Source of the DNA: Rhodobacterales bacterium HKCCE4037
Lineage (GTDB): Bacteria; Pseudomonadota; Alphaproteobacteria; Rhodobacterales; Rhodobacteraceae
Assembly: GCA_015689645.1 (NCBI GenBank)
Contig: WVSM01000003.1
Coordinates: 1-64,000, forward strand
Direction: 5' to 3'
Length of the DNA stretch: 64,000 nucleotides
A program made the position numbers and the translations under genes. The notes under the pieces were generated by a model, which was not told where the DNA came from, did no database searches, and worked only from the letters and a program-made list of their open reading frames with translations. The first letter of the stretch is position 1, and each line of letters begins with the position of its first letter. Positions 43,752 through 52,988 of the stretch are shown in pieces.

Positions 43752-44593
43752 GCGCCGCTTGGCCCCGTACGTTGGCCGGCCCGGTAGATGATCGGTTCGA
43801 CCTGTTCGAAATCGGTGTCGATGTGTTTGAGCGACTCGCTCTCGCCAATGAACAGAATGCCGTTGGGATGCAGCAGCGACCGCGCGTGGCGGAGGATTTT
43901 TTCCTGATCCTCCGAAGTGAAGTAGATCAGTACGTTGCGCAGGAATATCGCGTCGAATTGCGCCGTGTTGGCAAGTGGCTTGAGGAGATTGTGCTCCTGG
44001 AACCGTGTCCGGGCCTTGATCTTTTTCGAGACCGACCAGCCCTCCTCGTCGGAACCGACCATGTGGCGGGTGAACAACTCGGCATGTTGGGCCTTGAAGC
44101 GGGCCACGGGGCGGCCCTTGTAGAGCCCCTCAGTCGCTGTTGTGACAACGCGGGACGAGATATCGGTGCCGAGGATCGTGTAGTCAAACGTAGTGGTCCC
44201 GATCCGATGATCCTCGAGGAAAACGCCGGCGGTATAGGCTTCTTCGCCCGTCGACGACGCGGCCGACCACACGCGCATCGCACGCCCCGGCGATCCCTCG
44301 ATGAAGGCCGGTACAAGGACCTCGTTGAAGTAGCTCCACACCCGAGGTGTACGATAAAAGTAGGTTTCGTTCGTGGTGACGCGGTCGGTGAATTCCTTCC
44401 GCTCACCCGGATCCTGGGTGATCCGCGTGATATACGACCTGTAATCAGGCAGGCCCAAAGCACGCATCCTCGGTCGAAGGCGCGAAACCATCATGGATTT
44501 CCGGGTCGAGCCTATTGTGATCCCGGTTTGGTCGTAGGCGAGTGCGCGCAGCTTCGCGAAATCGCCGTCACTCATCGTTGTCGAATGATCCAT
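43748..44593 (-). CDS. cheR: Chemoreceptor methyltransferase CheR
   Basis: A 281-residue SAM-dependent methyltransferase that methylates receptor glutamates. The N-terminal helical domain (FAKLRALAYDQTGITIG, then RLRPRMRAL) precedes the catalytic domain with VTTNETYFYRTP, WSAASSTGEEAYT (SAM-binding) and IFLRNVLIYF. ATG 44593 is preferred; ATG 44575 is a shorter alternative. It lies 41 nt after the receptor gene and overlaps cheD. Confidence 0.93.
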   Translation of the reverse strand: MDHSTTMSDGDFAKLRALAYDQTGITIGSTRKSMMVSRLRPRMRALGLPDYRSYITRITQDPGERKEFTDRVTTNETYFYRTPRVWSYFNEVLVPAFIEGSPGRAMRVWSAASSTGEEAYTAGVFLEDHRIGTTTFDYTILGTDISSRVVTTATEGLYKGRPVARFKAQHAELFTRHMVGSDEEGWSVSKKIKARTRFQEHNLLKPLANTAQFDAIFLRNVLIYFTSEDQEKILRHARSLLHPNGILFIGESESLKHIDTDFEQVEPIIYRAGQRTGPSGA

Positions 44594-44634
44594 TGCAGGA
44601 CGGTCCTCAGCCAGGCAGCCACCCGACGGCAATC

Positions 44635-46536
44635 TCAGCCGTCGAGTTTCGAAATTTCGACTGTCAGGGACTCCGCCCCAGTGCGCAGACCATCCGTCGC
44701 CGCAGCGATGGAATCCGACGCGATGACCGATTGCTCAGATGCATCCACGATGCTCTGTATCGCTTCGGCGACGTCCCGCGCGGCAGTCTGCTGTTCGTTT
44801 GCAGCGACCGAGATCTGGGTGATGGATTCCGTCGTGTCTGCGATACCCGACAGAATACGCGTGAATGCCTGACCAGCTTCGCGCGAAACCTCGCTGCCTT
44901 GTGTGACCCGCTTGACCGTTTCGTTGATCAGCTTGCTGATTTCCTTCGTCGCCTGCGACGAGCGTTCAGCCAGTTTCCGGACCTCGTCAGCCACGACCGA
45001 GAAGCCAAGCCCGTGTTCACCGGCCCGGGCCGCCTCGATCGCCGCGTTGAAGGCCAGAAGGTTGGTCTGGCTCGCGATCTCGCTGATGACCTTGACGATT
45101 TCGCTGATCTCTTCGGACGAGGCGTTGATCAGGTCCATTGCCTCGATCGACCGTTCGATCGCAGTCGCACCCTGGTCCGCCTCGGATTTCGTGCGCTTGG
45201 CGATTTCATCGGAAAGGCCGCTGTTTTGTGCAATCGAGTCGATCGACGCGCTCAACTCTTCGACCGATGCATTGATTTCCTCGGTCGTGCAGCCAAGCGA
45301 TTGTGCGCCCTGTGCTACCTTCTGCGCCTGCTCGGCGATGCTGGACGATTGCGCAACGAACTCCTCGGCGATTTTCGAGACATTCGCTTCAACGGCCTTT
45401 TGCGCCGTGATGTCGGTGGCGAACTTCACGACCTTGAAGGGACGCCCCTTCGCATCGAAGATCGGGTTGTAGGAGGCGTTGATCCAGACCTCCTTCCCAT
45501 TCTTGCCAAAACGCTTGTATTGCGCGGCATCGAACTTCCCCGCCGCAAGATCATCCCAGAATTGCCGGTAATCTCGGCTCTGAACGTAGTCAGGGTCGCA
45601 GAACATCCGATGATGCCGCCCGCGTATCTCGTCGATCGAGTAGCCCGTCACGGCAAGGAAATTGTCATTTGCCTTGAGTATCGTGCCGTCGAGGTCGAAT
45701 TCGATGATCGCCTGCGCGCGATTGATGGCGGCCATGGTGCCGTCCTGTTCTGCAATGCGCATTTTTTCATGGGTGATATCGGTTGCGAATTTGACGACCT
45801 TGAACGGCTTACCGGAGGCGTCGAAGATCGGATTGTAGGAGGCATTGATCCAGACCTCCTTGCCGTTCTTGCCGAACCGCTGGAAATCGTCCGCCTTGAA
45901 TTCTCCATCCCTCAGATCGTCCCAGAACGCTTTGTAGGATCCGCTGGCAGCATAGTCCGGGTCACAGAACATGCGGTGCTGCTTGCCGCGAATTTCGTCG
46001 AGCGTGTAGCCTGTCACGGCCAGAAAATTCTCGTTTGCCGTCAGGATCGTGCCATTAAGGTCGAATTCAATCACGGCCTGCGCGCGATTGATGGCAATGA
46101 CTTTGCCTTCTTGTTCGGCCGCCTTTGTCTTTTGATCGGTGATGTCCGTCGCGAACTTGACCACCTTGTAGGGTTTGCCGTCGTCGCCGATGACCGGGTT
46201 GTAGGAGGCGTTGATCCAGACTTCCTTGCCGCCTTTTCCGAAACGACGGAACTCGCCCGCGACGAACTGGCCCATCGCAAGCTGCATCCACATATCCTGG
46301 TAGTCCGAAGAATTGACGAACTCCGGATCGCAGAACATCCGATGATGTTTGCCCTCGATGTCGCGAAGGCTGTAGCCGAGCGCTTTCAGGAAGTTGTCGT
46401 TCGCCGTCAGGATCGTGCCATCGAGGTCGAACTCGATCACGGCCTGAACGCGGTTGATCGCCTCGATCATCGCGGCGGTATCATTGTCGGATTCCGGCAG
46501 ATTTTCAGCCGGTGCTACCTTTTCCCTGGCGCTCAT
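44635..46536 (-). CDS. Soluble chemoreceptor with three tandem PAS domains
   Basis: A 633-residue methyl-accepting protein with no membrane segment. Three PAS domains start at residues 26, 148 and 270, exactly 122 residues apart, each with the pattern [26 protein letters not shown] and [10 protein letters not shown]. The C-terminal signalling domain contains [20 protein letters not shown] and [19 protein letters not shown], the CheA/CheW contact region. No CheR-tethering pentapeptide is seen at the end. The PAS part may sense redox, heme or an intracellular signal (inference). Confidence 0.92.
   Translation of the reverse strand: MSAREKVAPAENLPESDNDTAAMIEAINRVQAVIEFDLDGTILTANDNFLKALGYSLRDIEGKHHRMFCDPEFVNSSDYQDMWMQLAMGQFVAGEFRRFGKGGKEVWINASYNPVIGDDGKPYKVVKFATDITDQKTKAAEQEGKVIAINRAQAVIEFDLNGTILTANENFLAVTGYTLDEIRGKQHRMFCDPDYAASGSYKAFWDDLRDGEFKADDFQRFGKNGKEVWINASYNPIFDASGKPFKVVKFATDITHEKMRIAEQDGTMAAINRAQAIIEFDLDGTILKANDNFLAVTGYSIDEIRGRHHRMFCDPDYVQSRDYRQFWDDLAAGKFDAAQYKRFGKNGKEVWINASYNPIFDAKGRPFKVVKFATDITAQKAVEANVSKIAEEFVAQSSSIAEQAQKVAQGAQSLGCTTEEINASVEELSASIDSIAQNSGLSDEIAKRTKSEADQGATAIERSIEAMDLINASSEEISEIVKVISEIASQTNLLAFNAAIEAARAGEHGLGFSVVADEVRKLAERSSQATKEISKLINETVKRVTQGSEVSREAGQAFTRILSGIADTTESITQISVAANEQQTAARDVAEAIQSIVDASEQSVIASDSIAAATDGLRTGAESLTVEISKLDG
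45364..46461. repeat. Three in-frame tandem copies of a 366-bp PAS module
   Basis: The units start at about 46461, 46095 and 45729 (minus strand) and run to about 45364. Spacing is exactly 366 bp (122 codons). Units 2 and 3 are the most alike (both have FLAVTGY, DEIRG and [20 protein letters not shown]), which suggests a recent second duplication; unit 1 is more diverged. Confidence 0.85.
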
Positions 46537-46747
46537 GGAGGGGGCCTCACTCTAAAGATGTCGTGAGGGACACCTACGGCTCACATCTTGAACGATCGGT
46601 TAAGCCAGTGCGGCGATACGACGGAAAGTTGTTTCAAATTGGACCAGCCAACAGGCGCCGTTGACGCCCTGCGAGCGAGCCTGCCACCCAACAGCATCCC
46701 GACCGGGAACGCACTATTGCGATGACCCGGATACCAACGAGCGTTCA

Positions 46748-46761
46748 GTGACCAAGGTCAC
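46748..46761. promoter_or_regulatory. Inverted repeat GTGACC-AA-GGTCAC
   Basis: A perfect 14-bp palindrome in the 273-nt spacer between the bacteriophytochrome and chemoreceptor genes. Its GTGAC/GTCAC half-sites also occur at 41535-41551 on the far side of the chemotaxis genes, with one base less between them. It could be an operator for a regulator of the chemoreceptor operon; there is no direct evidence. Confidence 0.35.
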
Positions 46762-46809
46762 CGTGCACGTGAACGGGGCCTCCAGTGCAAGCCGATCCGG
46801 CCAGTGAAG

Positions 46810-49371
46810 TCAGCGATTCAATGCCTCGTGGAAGGCAGCCCGCAAGGTCCCGTCGTTGAAAGGCTTCTGCACGATCACGCATGGGGGATAGACCTCGGCA
46901 AGGTCCTCGGATGCGCCATACCCGGTGGCGAGAACGAACGGGATATTCCGTTCGGCAAGATACTCGGCAACCGGAACCGATTGTTCCGACCCGAGGTTTA
47001 CATCCAAAAGGGCGAAATCCACCGTATTGCCCTTCAACCATGCCATGGCGTCCGCTACAGACGACGCCGTTTTCACCTCTGATGCCCCGAGCCCCTTGAG
47101 CGCTTCGACCGCGTCCATGGCAATAATCAGCGTATCCTCCAGCACGAGGCCCTTTCCCGTGAGGCTCATCTGAGTTGATGGCGCGTCACGCTGCGGAGCC
47201 TGGCGGTCCACGCCATCCGCAAGGACATCGGCAATGGCCGTGGGGGGCAGGCGAAAGCGCGCTTCTACACCGGACACCTTGTAATCAATGGCGGCATCCC
47301 CGCTCAACTCGTGGGGCAGGGATTGCTCGATGATGACGGAGCCGAATCCGCGCCGCTTGGGGGGGGTGACAGGTGGCCCGCCCCGCTCGACCCAGTGGAT
47401 CAGTATGCCGCCGCTGCTGTCTTCGGACAAAGTAATGACCACCTTGCCCGACTGGTCACAGAGTGCCCCGTACTTCACGGCGTTGGTCGCCATCTCATGA
47501 ATGACAAGCGCCATGGTCGTGAAACCTGCCGGCGTGATCATCGCATCCGGTCCGGTGATCGTGACCCGGTCGCGTTTGGTGTCGGCATAGGCTTCGAATT
47601 CGCAGTGGATCAGGGCTTTGAGCGAGGCGGGTTCCCACTTTTCAGCAGTCAACTGGTCATGGGCACGTGCCAGCGACTGAATACGCCCGTCCAGGTTCGC
47701 GATGAAATCCTCGATCGTGCGAGCCGAGCTCCGGGATTGTCCGATCAGGCCACGCATCAGGTTCAAGATGTTGCGCACCCGGTGGTTGAGCTCCGAGATC
47801 AGCAATTGCTGCTGCTCATGGGCGCGCTTGCGTTCCATGTTCGCGGCGTCGGTGACCTTCAGGTAAACCTCGAGCAGGGTCGTGCGCAGAATATCGGCAG
47901 CATGCACTTCGGCGTCGCTCCATGGTGCCGAGCGCCCCTCTACCGTTTCGCGCCAGACCTCGAAGCTCTTGCGCGGGGTCAGGCGCATCCCGTTCGGCCC
48001 GACGGAGACCGGCTTGTTCGGGTTGCCCGCCCAGTTGACCGTGTCAGCAATCGGTTTGCGGAACAGGATGAGATAGTCACGGGGACGCCTGGACACCGGG
48101 ATGGCCAGCATACCCGCGATCTTGTGATGGTAGTCGCGCGCATCCTCGTGGAGCGTTGCGATGCGGTCGGTGTGATAGGTGTCCGACCCCAAGGCGCGGT
48201 CGAGTCGCCGGGCGAGTGATTTCACCTGCTCGGGCGACGGGGCGAGCCCGTAGGAATGGACCTCGTCGTCTTCGATCAGAACCAGCCCGTCATGGTCCAG
48301 AACCGCGCGGATATCATCGGACGTGTCCAGCAGGCTTTGCGAAAGGGGACGGCCATCGGCCATGTGCGCCATCAGCAGGTTCTGCATCTTCGCGCTTTCC
48401 TGCTCCACCTGCTTGCGGGCGGCCTCGACCTGTCGCGATATCTCGTAGGAAAAAAGATGCGCAAACAGCTCGATCACGGTGCGGCGCTCGTAGTCGATGT
48501 AACGCGGTGAATGGTGATGGCAGGCGAATAGCCCCCACAACTCCCCGTCTTTCATGATCGACACCGACATGGAGGCCTCGACCCCCATGTTCTTCAGGTA
48601 TTCGATATGGATGGGCGACACCGCGCGCGTGACCGAGAGGGATAGGTCAATCGGCTCTCCGTCCAGGGTGACGCCGGGCTCGATCCGGCTGCCTTCGTCG
48701 TTCACATCGGATATCAGCCGCAAGAGGGAGCGTTTGTAGAGCGCCCGCGCCTGCGCCGGGATGTCGGAGGCGGGGAAGCACAGGCCGTTGTAGACTTCTT
48801 GACCGTCTTTGCGCTGTTCGGCGATCACCTTGCCCGAGTGATCGGGTTGGAACTGGTAGACCATCACGCTGTCGAAGCCCGACATCTGCGCCATGCTGCG
48901 CGCGGCCGCGCGTGCCAACTGCTCAAGTGTGCCGGTCCCGTGAAGGCTGCTGATCTGCGGAAAGACCTCGGCCACCACATCTTCGCGTCCACGCGCGGCT
49001 TTCGGCTCGAATTCTACGATCAGGTGATCACCGGATTGATGGATCGACACGTCGAAGGCCGCACCGGACGATCGCAGGGCGACGTTGAAGAGCCGTACCG
49101 CTCCGTTTCCGGCATGGATCTGACGCAGGCTGGCCCGGATCCGGTCGAAGCCATCAGCCACGACAAGACGCGAAAGAGGCTGCCCAAGCGCCTCCGCCAC
49201 CGGCGTGCCGAGGATCTCGCCCAGATTTTCCGAGGCGTGCTGCACGATCCAGTCGAGCGACACGGCGACAAGCGCACCATAGGATTGCACCCGACCGAGC
49301 TTGTGGATCGGCTCGCGGTCACAATTGGTCAGATCAACGGCTGCATTGATCGGGGTGAAGCTCTCGGTCAT
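46810..49371 (-). CDS. bphP: Bacteriophytochrome: PAS-GAF-PHY, HWE kinase, receiver
   Basis: An 853-residue red/far-red photosensor kinase. The biliverdin-binding cysteine is C17 (TNCDREPIHKLG). The GAF chromophore motif PASDIP is at 200-205, with SPIHIEYLKNMGVEASM at about 252-268 and CHHHSPR near 287. PHY follows. The kinase is HWE type (H in ELNHRVRNILNLMRGL, N-box HEMATNAVKYGAL, WVERGGPPVTPPKRRGFGS). A C-terminal receiver has D in LLDVNLG and the conserved lysine in QKPF. It starts 1 nt after bphO stops. Confidence 0.93.
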   Translation of the reverse strand: MTESFTPINAAVDLTNCDREPIHKLGRVQSYGALVAVSLDWIVQHASENLGEILGTPVAEALGQPLSRLVVADGFDRIRASLRQIHAGNGAVRLFNVALRSSGAAFDVSIHQSGDHLIVEFEPKAARGREDVVAEVFPQISSLHGTGTLEQLARAAARSMAQMSGFDSVMVYQFQPDHSGKVIAEQRKDGQEVYNGLCFPASDIPAQARALYKRSLLRLISDVNDEGSRIEPGVTLDGEPIDLSLSVTRAVSPIHIEYLKNMGVEASMSVSIMKDGELWGLFACHHHSPRYIDYERRTVIELFAHLFSYEISRQVEAARKQVEQESAKMQNLLMAHMADGRPLSQSLLDTSDDIRAVLDHDGLVLIEDDEVHSYGLAPSPEQVKSLARRLDRALGSDTYHTDRIATLHEDARDYHHKIAGMLAIPVSRRPRDYLILFRKPIADTVNWAGNPNKPVSVGPNGMRLTPRKSFEVWRETVEGRSAPWSDAEVHAADILRTTLLEVYLKVTDAANMERKRAHEQQQLLISELNHRVRNILNLMRGLIGQSRSSARTIEDFIANLDGRIQSLARAHDQLTAEKWEPASLKALIHCEFEAYADTKRDRVTITGPDAMITPAGFTTMALVIHEMATNAVKYGALCDQSGKVVITLSEDSSGGILIHWVERGGPPVTPPKRRGFGSVIIEQSLPHELSGDAAIDYKVSGVEARFRLPPTAIADVLADGVDRQAPQRDAPSTQMSLTGKGLVLEDTLIIAMDAVEALKGLGASEVKTASSVADAMAWLKGNTVDFALLDVNLGSEQSVPVAEYLAERNIPFVLATGYGASEDLAEVYPPCVIVQKPFNDGTLRAAFHEALNR

Positions 49372-49372
49372 A

Positions 49373-50038
49373 TCAGACTTTCTGCAGACGCGCCGCGTCG
49401 GAGACGATCCGAAAGGCACTTTTCGCGTCTTGAATGACGTCTTGCGCCTCGTCGGAATGAGGGTCAAGCCGGTCGAGTGAAGTACACAGGTATCTCCAGA
49501 GGTCCGCTTGTGGAGCCGCCTGAAAATAGTCTGGCAAGGGGCCTGTGAGCCGGTCAGCCAGCACGGTCCGCCGGATCATTTCGTTCCCGAGCCTCGATCC
49601 CAGAACGACGTAATCAACCGCCATTGGATGCAGCGTGTGATCGAGCTCGCCTTCTGTAGACATTGGCAAAGGTATAGCCTGTCGGTTTTGTCGTGCGAGG
49701 TCTCGATCCAGCCGCGCGATCAAGTCGCTCAGGACATGAGCGCTCGTCAGAAGACCATCAGCTGACGCGTTGGGTTCCCCGGAGTTGGGCACGGCGGCGG
49801 CGAGTGCACCCATCGCGGCACGTTGCGCGGCAAGGAACCAGCCCATCCGGTCGTCGGGAGCAGTCAGGAAACACTCGAAGAGGCGCTCGGTCTCCAGATG
49901 GTCGTCTGCCGTCGCTTCCCGCAACAGGTGACGGAACTCTGGGCCCGGTTCTGTCTTCCTGATGTGTGGTCGGCGATCAGGCGCCGCTCGCTCTCGGACA
50001 ATCCGGGCAGGCGCCCGTGACCGTGATGGGTAGCTCAA
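49373..50038 (-). CDS. bphO: Heme oxygenase, biliverdin supplier for BphP
   Basis: A 221-residue heme oxygenase-fold protein that would open heme to biliverdin. The family-like N-terminal helix FRHLLREATADDHLETERLF has the likely proximal histidine, and LHPMAVDYVVLGSRLGNEMI is typical. No ATG fits the N-terminus; TTG 50038 is best, with AAGGAAG about 7 nt before it. It is directly followed by bphP (1-nt gap), so chromophore synthesis and the sensor are co-expressed. Start certainty is moderate. Confidence 0.82.
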   Translation of the reverse strand: MSYPSRSRAPARIVRERAAPDRRPHIRKTEPGPEFRHLLREATADDHLETERLFECFLTAPDDRMGWFLAAQRAAMGALAAAVPNSGEPNASADGLLTSAHVLSDLIARLDRDLARQNRQAIPLPMSTEGELDHTLHPMAVDYVVLGSRLGNEMIRRTVLADRLTGPLPDYFQAAPQADLWRYLCTSLDRLDPHSDEAQDVIQDAKSAFRIVSDAARLQKV

Positions 50039-50370
50039 ATCTTTCTTCCTTGTGTCCAACGCCCGACAGAGGCGCGGACCCAACGATACTAACTCGGGGA
50101 GCACACAAAAAGTTTCAACCGTTCGGCACGATTCTAAGGATTTTTTGGAGATGCGGGATTTGCGCCGGTTCCAGCGACGTTTTACCAACGCCGCGCTGTG
50201 AAATGGCGGAGAGTGATCGGCAAAGGCTTAGGATTCACCATTTCGGCCAAGGTCTTCCCGTGAGCTCGCGGCCGGGAACCGGGTAGCGTTAGGCGATCCG
50301 TCGTTTATTTGGGTTTGGCTCGCCCGGTCCAAAGACCGGGCAATCCGATGTTCGAGCGGCAGCCGAAAAA
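50039..50370. other. 332-nt spacer between cycA and bphO
   Basis: No convincing gene is seen. A perfect hairpin GCCCGGTC-CAAA-GACCGGGC lies at 50322-50341, about 30 nt after the cycA stop on the minus strand; no T-run follows, so it may be a weak terminator or an RNA-processing site at the end of the photosynthesis operon. The rest should contain the bphO promoter, which could not be assigned. No PpsR-like TGT-N12-ACA site was noticed. Confidence 0.5.
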
Positions 50371-50853
50371 TCAGTTATCGGCGCTTGCCTCTTCTTCCGT
50401 GTCCGCAGCGGGAGCGAGCGACGCGAGGAACGCATAGACGTTGGCCGCGTCCTCCTCCGAACGGAGCTGGAATGCCATCCGTCCGCGGGCGCGGTTGTCG
50501 CCAGTGATCTCACGCAGCCAGCCAGTCGGGTCCTGCACGTAGCCGACGAAATTCTCCTCGGTCCACTGCTCGCCCTGTTCGTTGAGGGCGACGATCGCGT
50601 CGGAATAGTTGAAATCTTCGGCAGCGCCGATGCCGCGGCCGGTGACGTTATAGAGGTTCGGGCCGGTCCGGGCGTTGCGTCCGGCGAGGGTCTCACCCTC
50701 GTCGTTGACGACGACGTGGCATGCGACGCAGTTGCGGTCGAAAATGGCCTGTCCTGCTTCGGCGTCACCGGTGGGTGCCGCCATCTCGTGGCTATCCGCA
50801 AATGCGGCGGTCGCCATCACTCCGAATGCTGCGGCGAGTGCGATAATTTTCAT
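50371..50853 (-). CDS. cycA: Periplasmic cytochrome c2-type electron carrier
   Basis: A 160-residue exported c-type cytochrome. A signal peptide ends near residue 19. Heme binding is C42-VA-C45-H46, and the sixth-ligand methionine is probably M126 in GRMAFQL. It carries electrons from the bc1 complex to the photosynthetic reaction centre or to oxidases. The acidic C-terminal tail (EEEASADN) is unusual for a c2 but common in marine relatives. It follows hemA, as in other Rhodobacteraceae photosynthesis clusters. Confidence 0.87.
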   Translation of the reverse strand: MKIIALAAAFGVMATAAFADSHEMAAPTGDAEAGQAIFDRNCVACHVVVNDEGETLAGRNARTGPNLYNVTGRGIGAAEDFNYSDAIVALNEQGEQWTEENFVGYVQDPTGWLREITGDNRARGRMAFQLRSEEDAANVYAFLASLAPAADTEEEASADN

Positions 50854-50905
50854 GCTGGGTCCTCCCGTTGGTCATGAAGATGCTCATGGTCCGAACTACT
50901 TAGGC

Positions 50906-50938
50906 TTACGATATGTTCCGTAAAGGCGCGACAATCAA
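50906..50938 (-). promoter_or_regulatory. Candidate cycA promoter with an overlapping dyad
   Basis: On the minus strand, TTGATT (50933-50938) and CATATC (50910-50915) are 17 bp apart. A dyad TTACG-N8-CGTAA (50906-50923) surrounds the -10 box. The promoter starts inside the last codons of hemA, so cycA could be expressed alone as well as with the upstream operon. The regulator is unknown. Confidence 0.4.
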
Positions 50939-52149
50939 GCAACCGCGTGCGACAGGGCGCATTGCCTCCACAAATGGGAAAGCGCGCGGACGAGATGGTC
51001 GATATCGTCGTCCGAATGAAGCGGCGACGGTGTGAACCTCAGCCGCTCTGTGCCCTTAGCAACCGTGGGATAGTTGATCGGTTGTACGTAGATGCCCCAC
51101 TCGTTCATCAGGTAATCGGAGAGCATCCGGGTCTTGACCGGGTCCTTGATCATCACCGGTACGATGTGGCTGTCGTTTTCCATGTGCGGGATGCCGGCAG
51201 CGTCCAGGCTTGCACGCAACCGCGCGACCTGCCGACGCTGGCCATCGCGCTCGACGCTGCTGTCCTTCAGGTGCCGGATGGACGCACGCGCGGCGCAGGC
51301 CACGGCGGGCGGCAGCGCGGTGGTGAAGATGAAGCCCGACGCGAAGGACCGGATGAAATCGCAGAGTTCGGCCGATGCGGTGATATATCCGCCGACGCAG
51401 CCAAAGGCCTTGCCGAGCGTGCCTTCGATCACCGTGATGCGGTCCATCAGCCCTTCCCGTTCCGCGACGCCGCCTCCGCGCGGGCCATACATGCCGACGG
51501 CATGGACCTCGTCGAGGTAGGTCATCGCGCCGTGCTTTTCGGCGACCTCTACGATCTCGCGGATCGGTGCGATATCTCCGTCCATCGAATACACGCTCTC
51601 GAACGCGACGATCTTGCACGCGTTCGACGGCAGCGCGGCGAGCTTGCGGTCCAGATCTTCGGCGTCGTTGTGTTTCCAGATCACCTTGTCCGCCCGGCTA
51701 TGGCGAATGCCTTCGATCATGCTCGCGTGATTCATCGAGTCCGACAGGATGACGGCATTTGGCAGACGCGCACCGAGGGTCGACAGGGTCGCCCAGTTCG
51801 ACACGTAGCCAGATGTGAACAGCAGCGCCGCCTCCTTCCCGTGCAGATCCGCCAGTTCCGCCTCCAGCCGGAGGTGGTCGTGATTTGTGCCCGAGATATT
51901 CCGCGTGCCTCCTGCCCCGGTTCCGGTGCGGCGAACGCCCTCGCACATCGCGTCGATCACCTTGGGGTTCTGCCCCATGCCGAGGTAATCGTTGGAGCAC
52001 CAGACTGTCACGTCGCGTTTACCTTCGACGTGATGGTGTGCGGCGCGTGGGAAATTCCCGGACTGACGCTCGAGCTCCGCGAAGTAGCGGTAATTGCCGG
52101 TTGCCTTGAGCGCATCCAGCTGCTCGGTGATCAAGGTTTCAAAGTCCAT
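50935..52149 (-). CDS. hemA: 5-aminolevulinate synthase
   Basis: A 404-residue PLP enzyme that condenses glycine and succinyl-CoA to 5-aminolevulinate, the first step of heme and bacteriochlorophyll synthesis in alphaproteobacteria. The PLP lysine is K247 ([10 protein letters not shown]), with [11 protein letters not shown] near 50, [13 protein letters not shown] at 76-88 and [15 protein letters not shown] near 213. ATG 52149 has GGAGG upstream and overlaps puhE by 11 nt, which ties precursor supply to reaction-centre gene expression. Confidence 0.97.
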   Translation of the reverse strand: MDFETLITEQLDALKATGNYRYFAELERQSGNFPRAAHHHVEGKRDVTVWCSNDYLGMGQNPKVIDAMCEGVRRTGTGAGGTRNISGTNHDHLRLEAELADLHGKEAALLFTSGYVSNWATLSTLGARLPNAVILSDSMNHASMIEGIRHSRADKVIWKHNDAEDLDRKLAALPSNACKIVAFESVYSMDGDIAPIREIVEVAEKHGAMTYLDEVHAVGMYGPRGGGVAEREGLMDRITVIEGTLGKAFGCVGGYITASAELCDFIRSFASGFIFTTALPPAVACAARASIRHLKDSSVERDGQRRQVARLRASLDAAGIPHMENDSHIVPVMIKDPVKTRMLSDYLMNEWGIYVQPINYPTVAKGTERLRFTPSPLHSDDDIDHLVRALSHLWRQCALSHAVA

Positions 52150-52948
52150 GGGACCTCCCAGTCTTTCGGTCGTTCGGTGTAGTGGAATCGGGCAACATCC
52201 ATCGCCACAATCGGGCATCTGGCAGCGGCAGGACCATCAGCCAGTGTTCGAGAAGGGCCAGCGCAGAGAGCGTTGTGAGAAGGGCAAAACCAACCGCCTC
52301 AGCTTGTGTCTCGGCTGAAATCAGCAGGTTGATGAAACAGGCGACGGCGAAGCTGAGTGCAGTGATCGCGATCGGGAAAGCAGGTGTGATCGGACCTTGC
52401 CGCAGATGCGACTTGAGGTGGTCCAGCGGACCCGGAATGAATTCCAGGTTGATCCGAGGCACTCCAAAAAACAGGTTCAGCTTGGCAGATATGCGGGCGA
52501 AGAACAGGATTCCGTAGGTCCATAGCGCCACGCTGTTGGGCTGCCCATGGACGGCAACCGTGACGCCGAGGAATCCGAACAGCAGAAGCAATTCATGGTG
52601 GGCCAGCGCCTGCCATGCAGCCCAGAACCGGCGCTGGCCGTTGATACCCGGAGGCGCGGGACGCACTTCGGGTCCGGTAATCACACCGGTGAGAAACGCC
52701 ATCTCGATCCAGCCCCAGACCCCCAGCGCGCCCAGGAATCCCGCATAGACACCGGTAAGCCCCGTTTCGGGGGCTGACAGGATGACTGCCGCAGTTCCCA
52801 AGGCAAGAAGCGGGACCGAAAGCACCACGGCCCTGCGGTAAGCGGCACCGCCCGAGCGATCCGCCAGTCGGATGACCAGCAGGATCGCCCCGGTGAAAAA
52901 CCACCAGGCCAGAACCGCGAGCAGGATGGCGCCCCAGATACCGGTCAT
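52139..52948 (-). CDS. puhE: Photosynthetic complex assembly/regulatory protein PuhE
   Basis: A 269-residue membrane protein with about seven hydrophobic segments. Its position between acsF and hemA and the segments [20 protein letters not shown] and [20 protein letters not shown] fit the PuhE (DUF3623) family. In Rhodobacter capsulatus PuhE affects bacteriochlorophyll production and complex assembly. It overlaps hemA by 11 nt and is 40 nt after acsF. Confidence 0.85.
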   Translation of the reverse strand: MTGIWGAILLAVLAWWFFTGAILLVIRLADRSGGAAYRRAVVLSVPLLALGTAAVILSAPETGLTGVYAGFLGALGVWGWIEMAFLTGVITGPEVRPAPPGINGQRRFWAAWQALAHHELLLLFGFLGVTVAVHGQPNSVALWTYGILFFARISAKLNLFFGVPRINLEFIPGPLDHLKSHLRQGPITPAFPIAITALSFAVACFINLLISAETQAEAVGFALLTTLSALALLEHWLMVLPLPDARLWRWMLPDSTTPNDRKTGRSHGL

Positions 52949-52988
52949 GGGGACCCCTCGCTGCCACAGGCCTTATGCGGGCATTCAA

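Noticed and set aside
44542-46566. A 674-codon open frame opposite the chemoreceptor gene
   Set aside because: It repeats with the same 366-bp period because it mirrors the PAS repeats; no recognisable domain.
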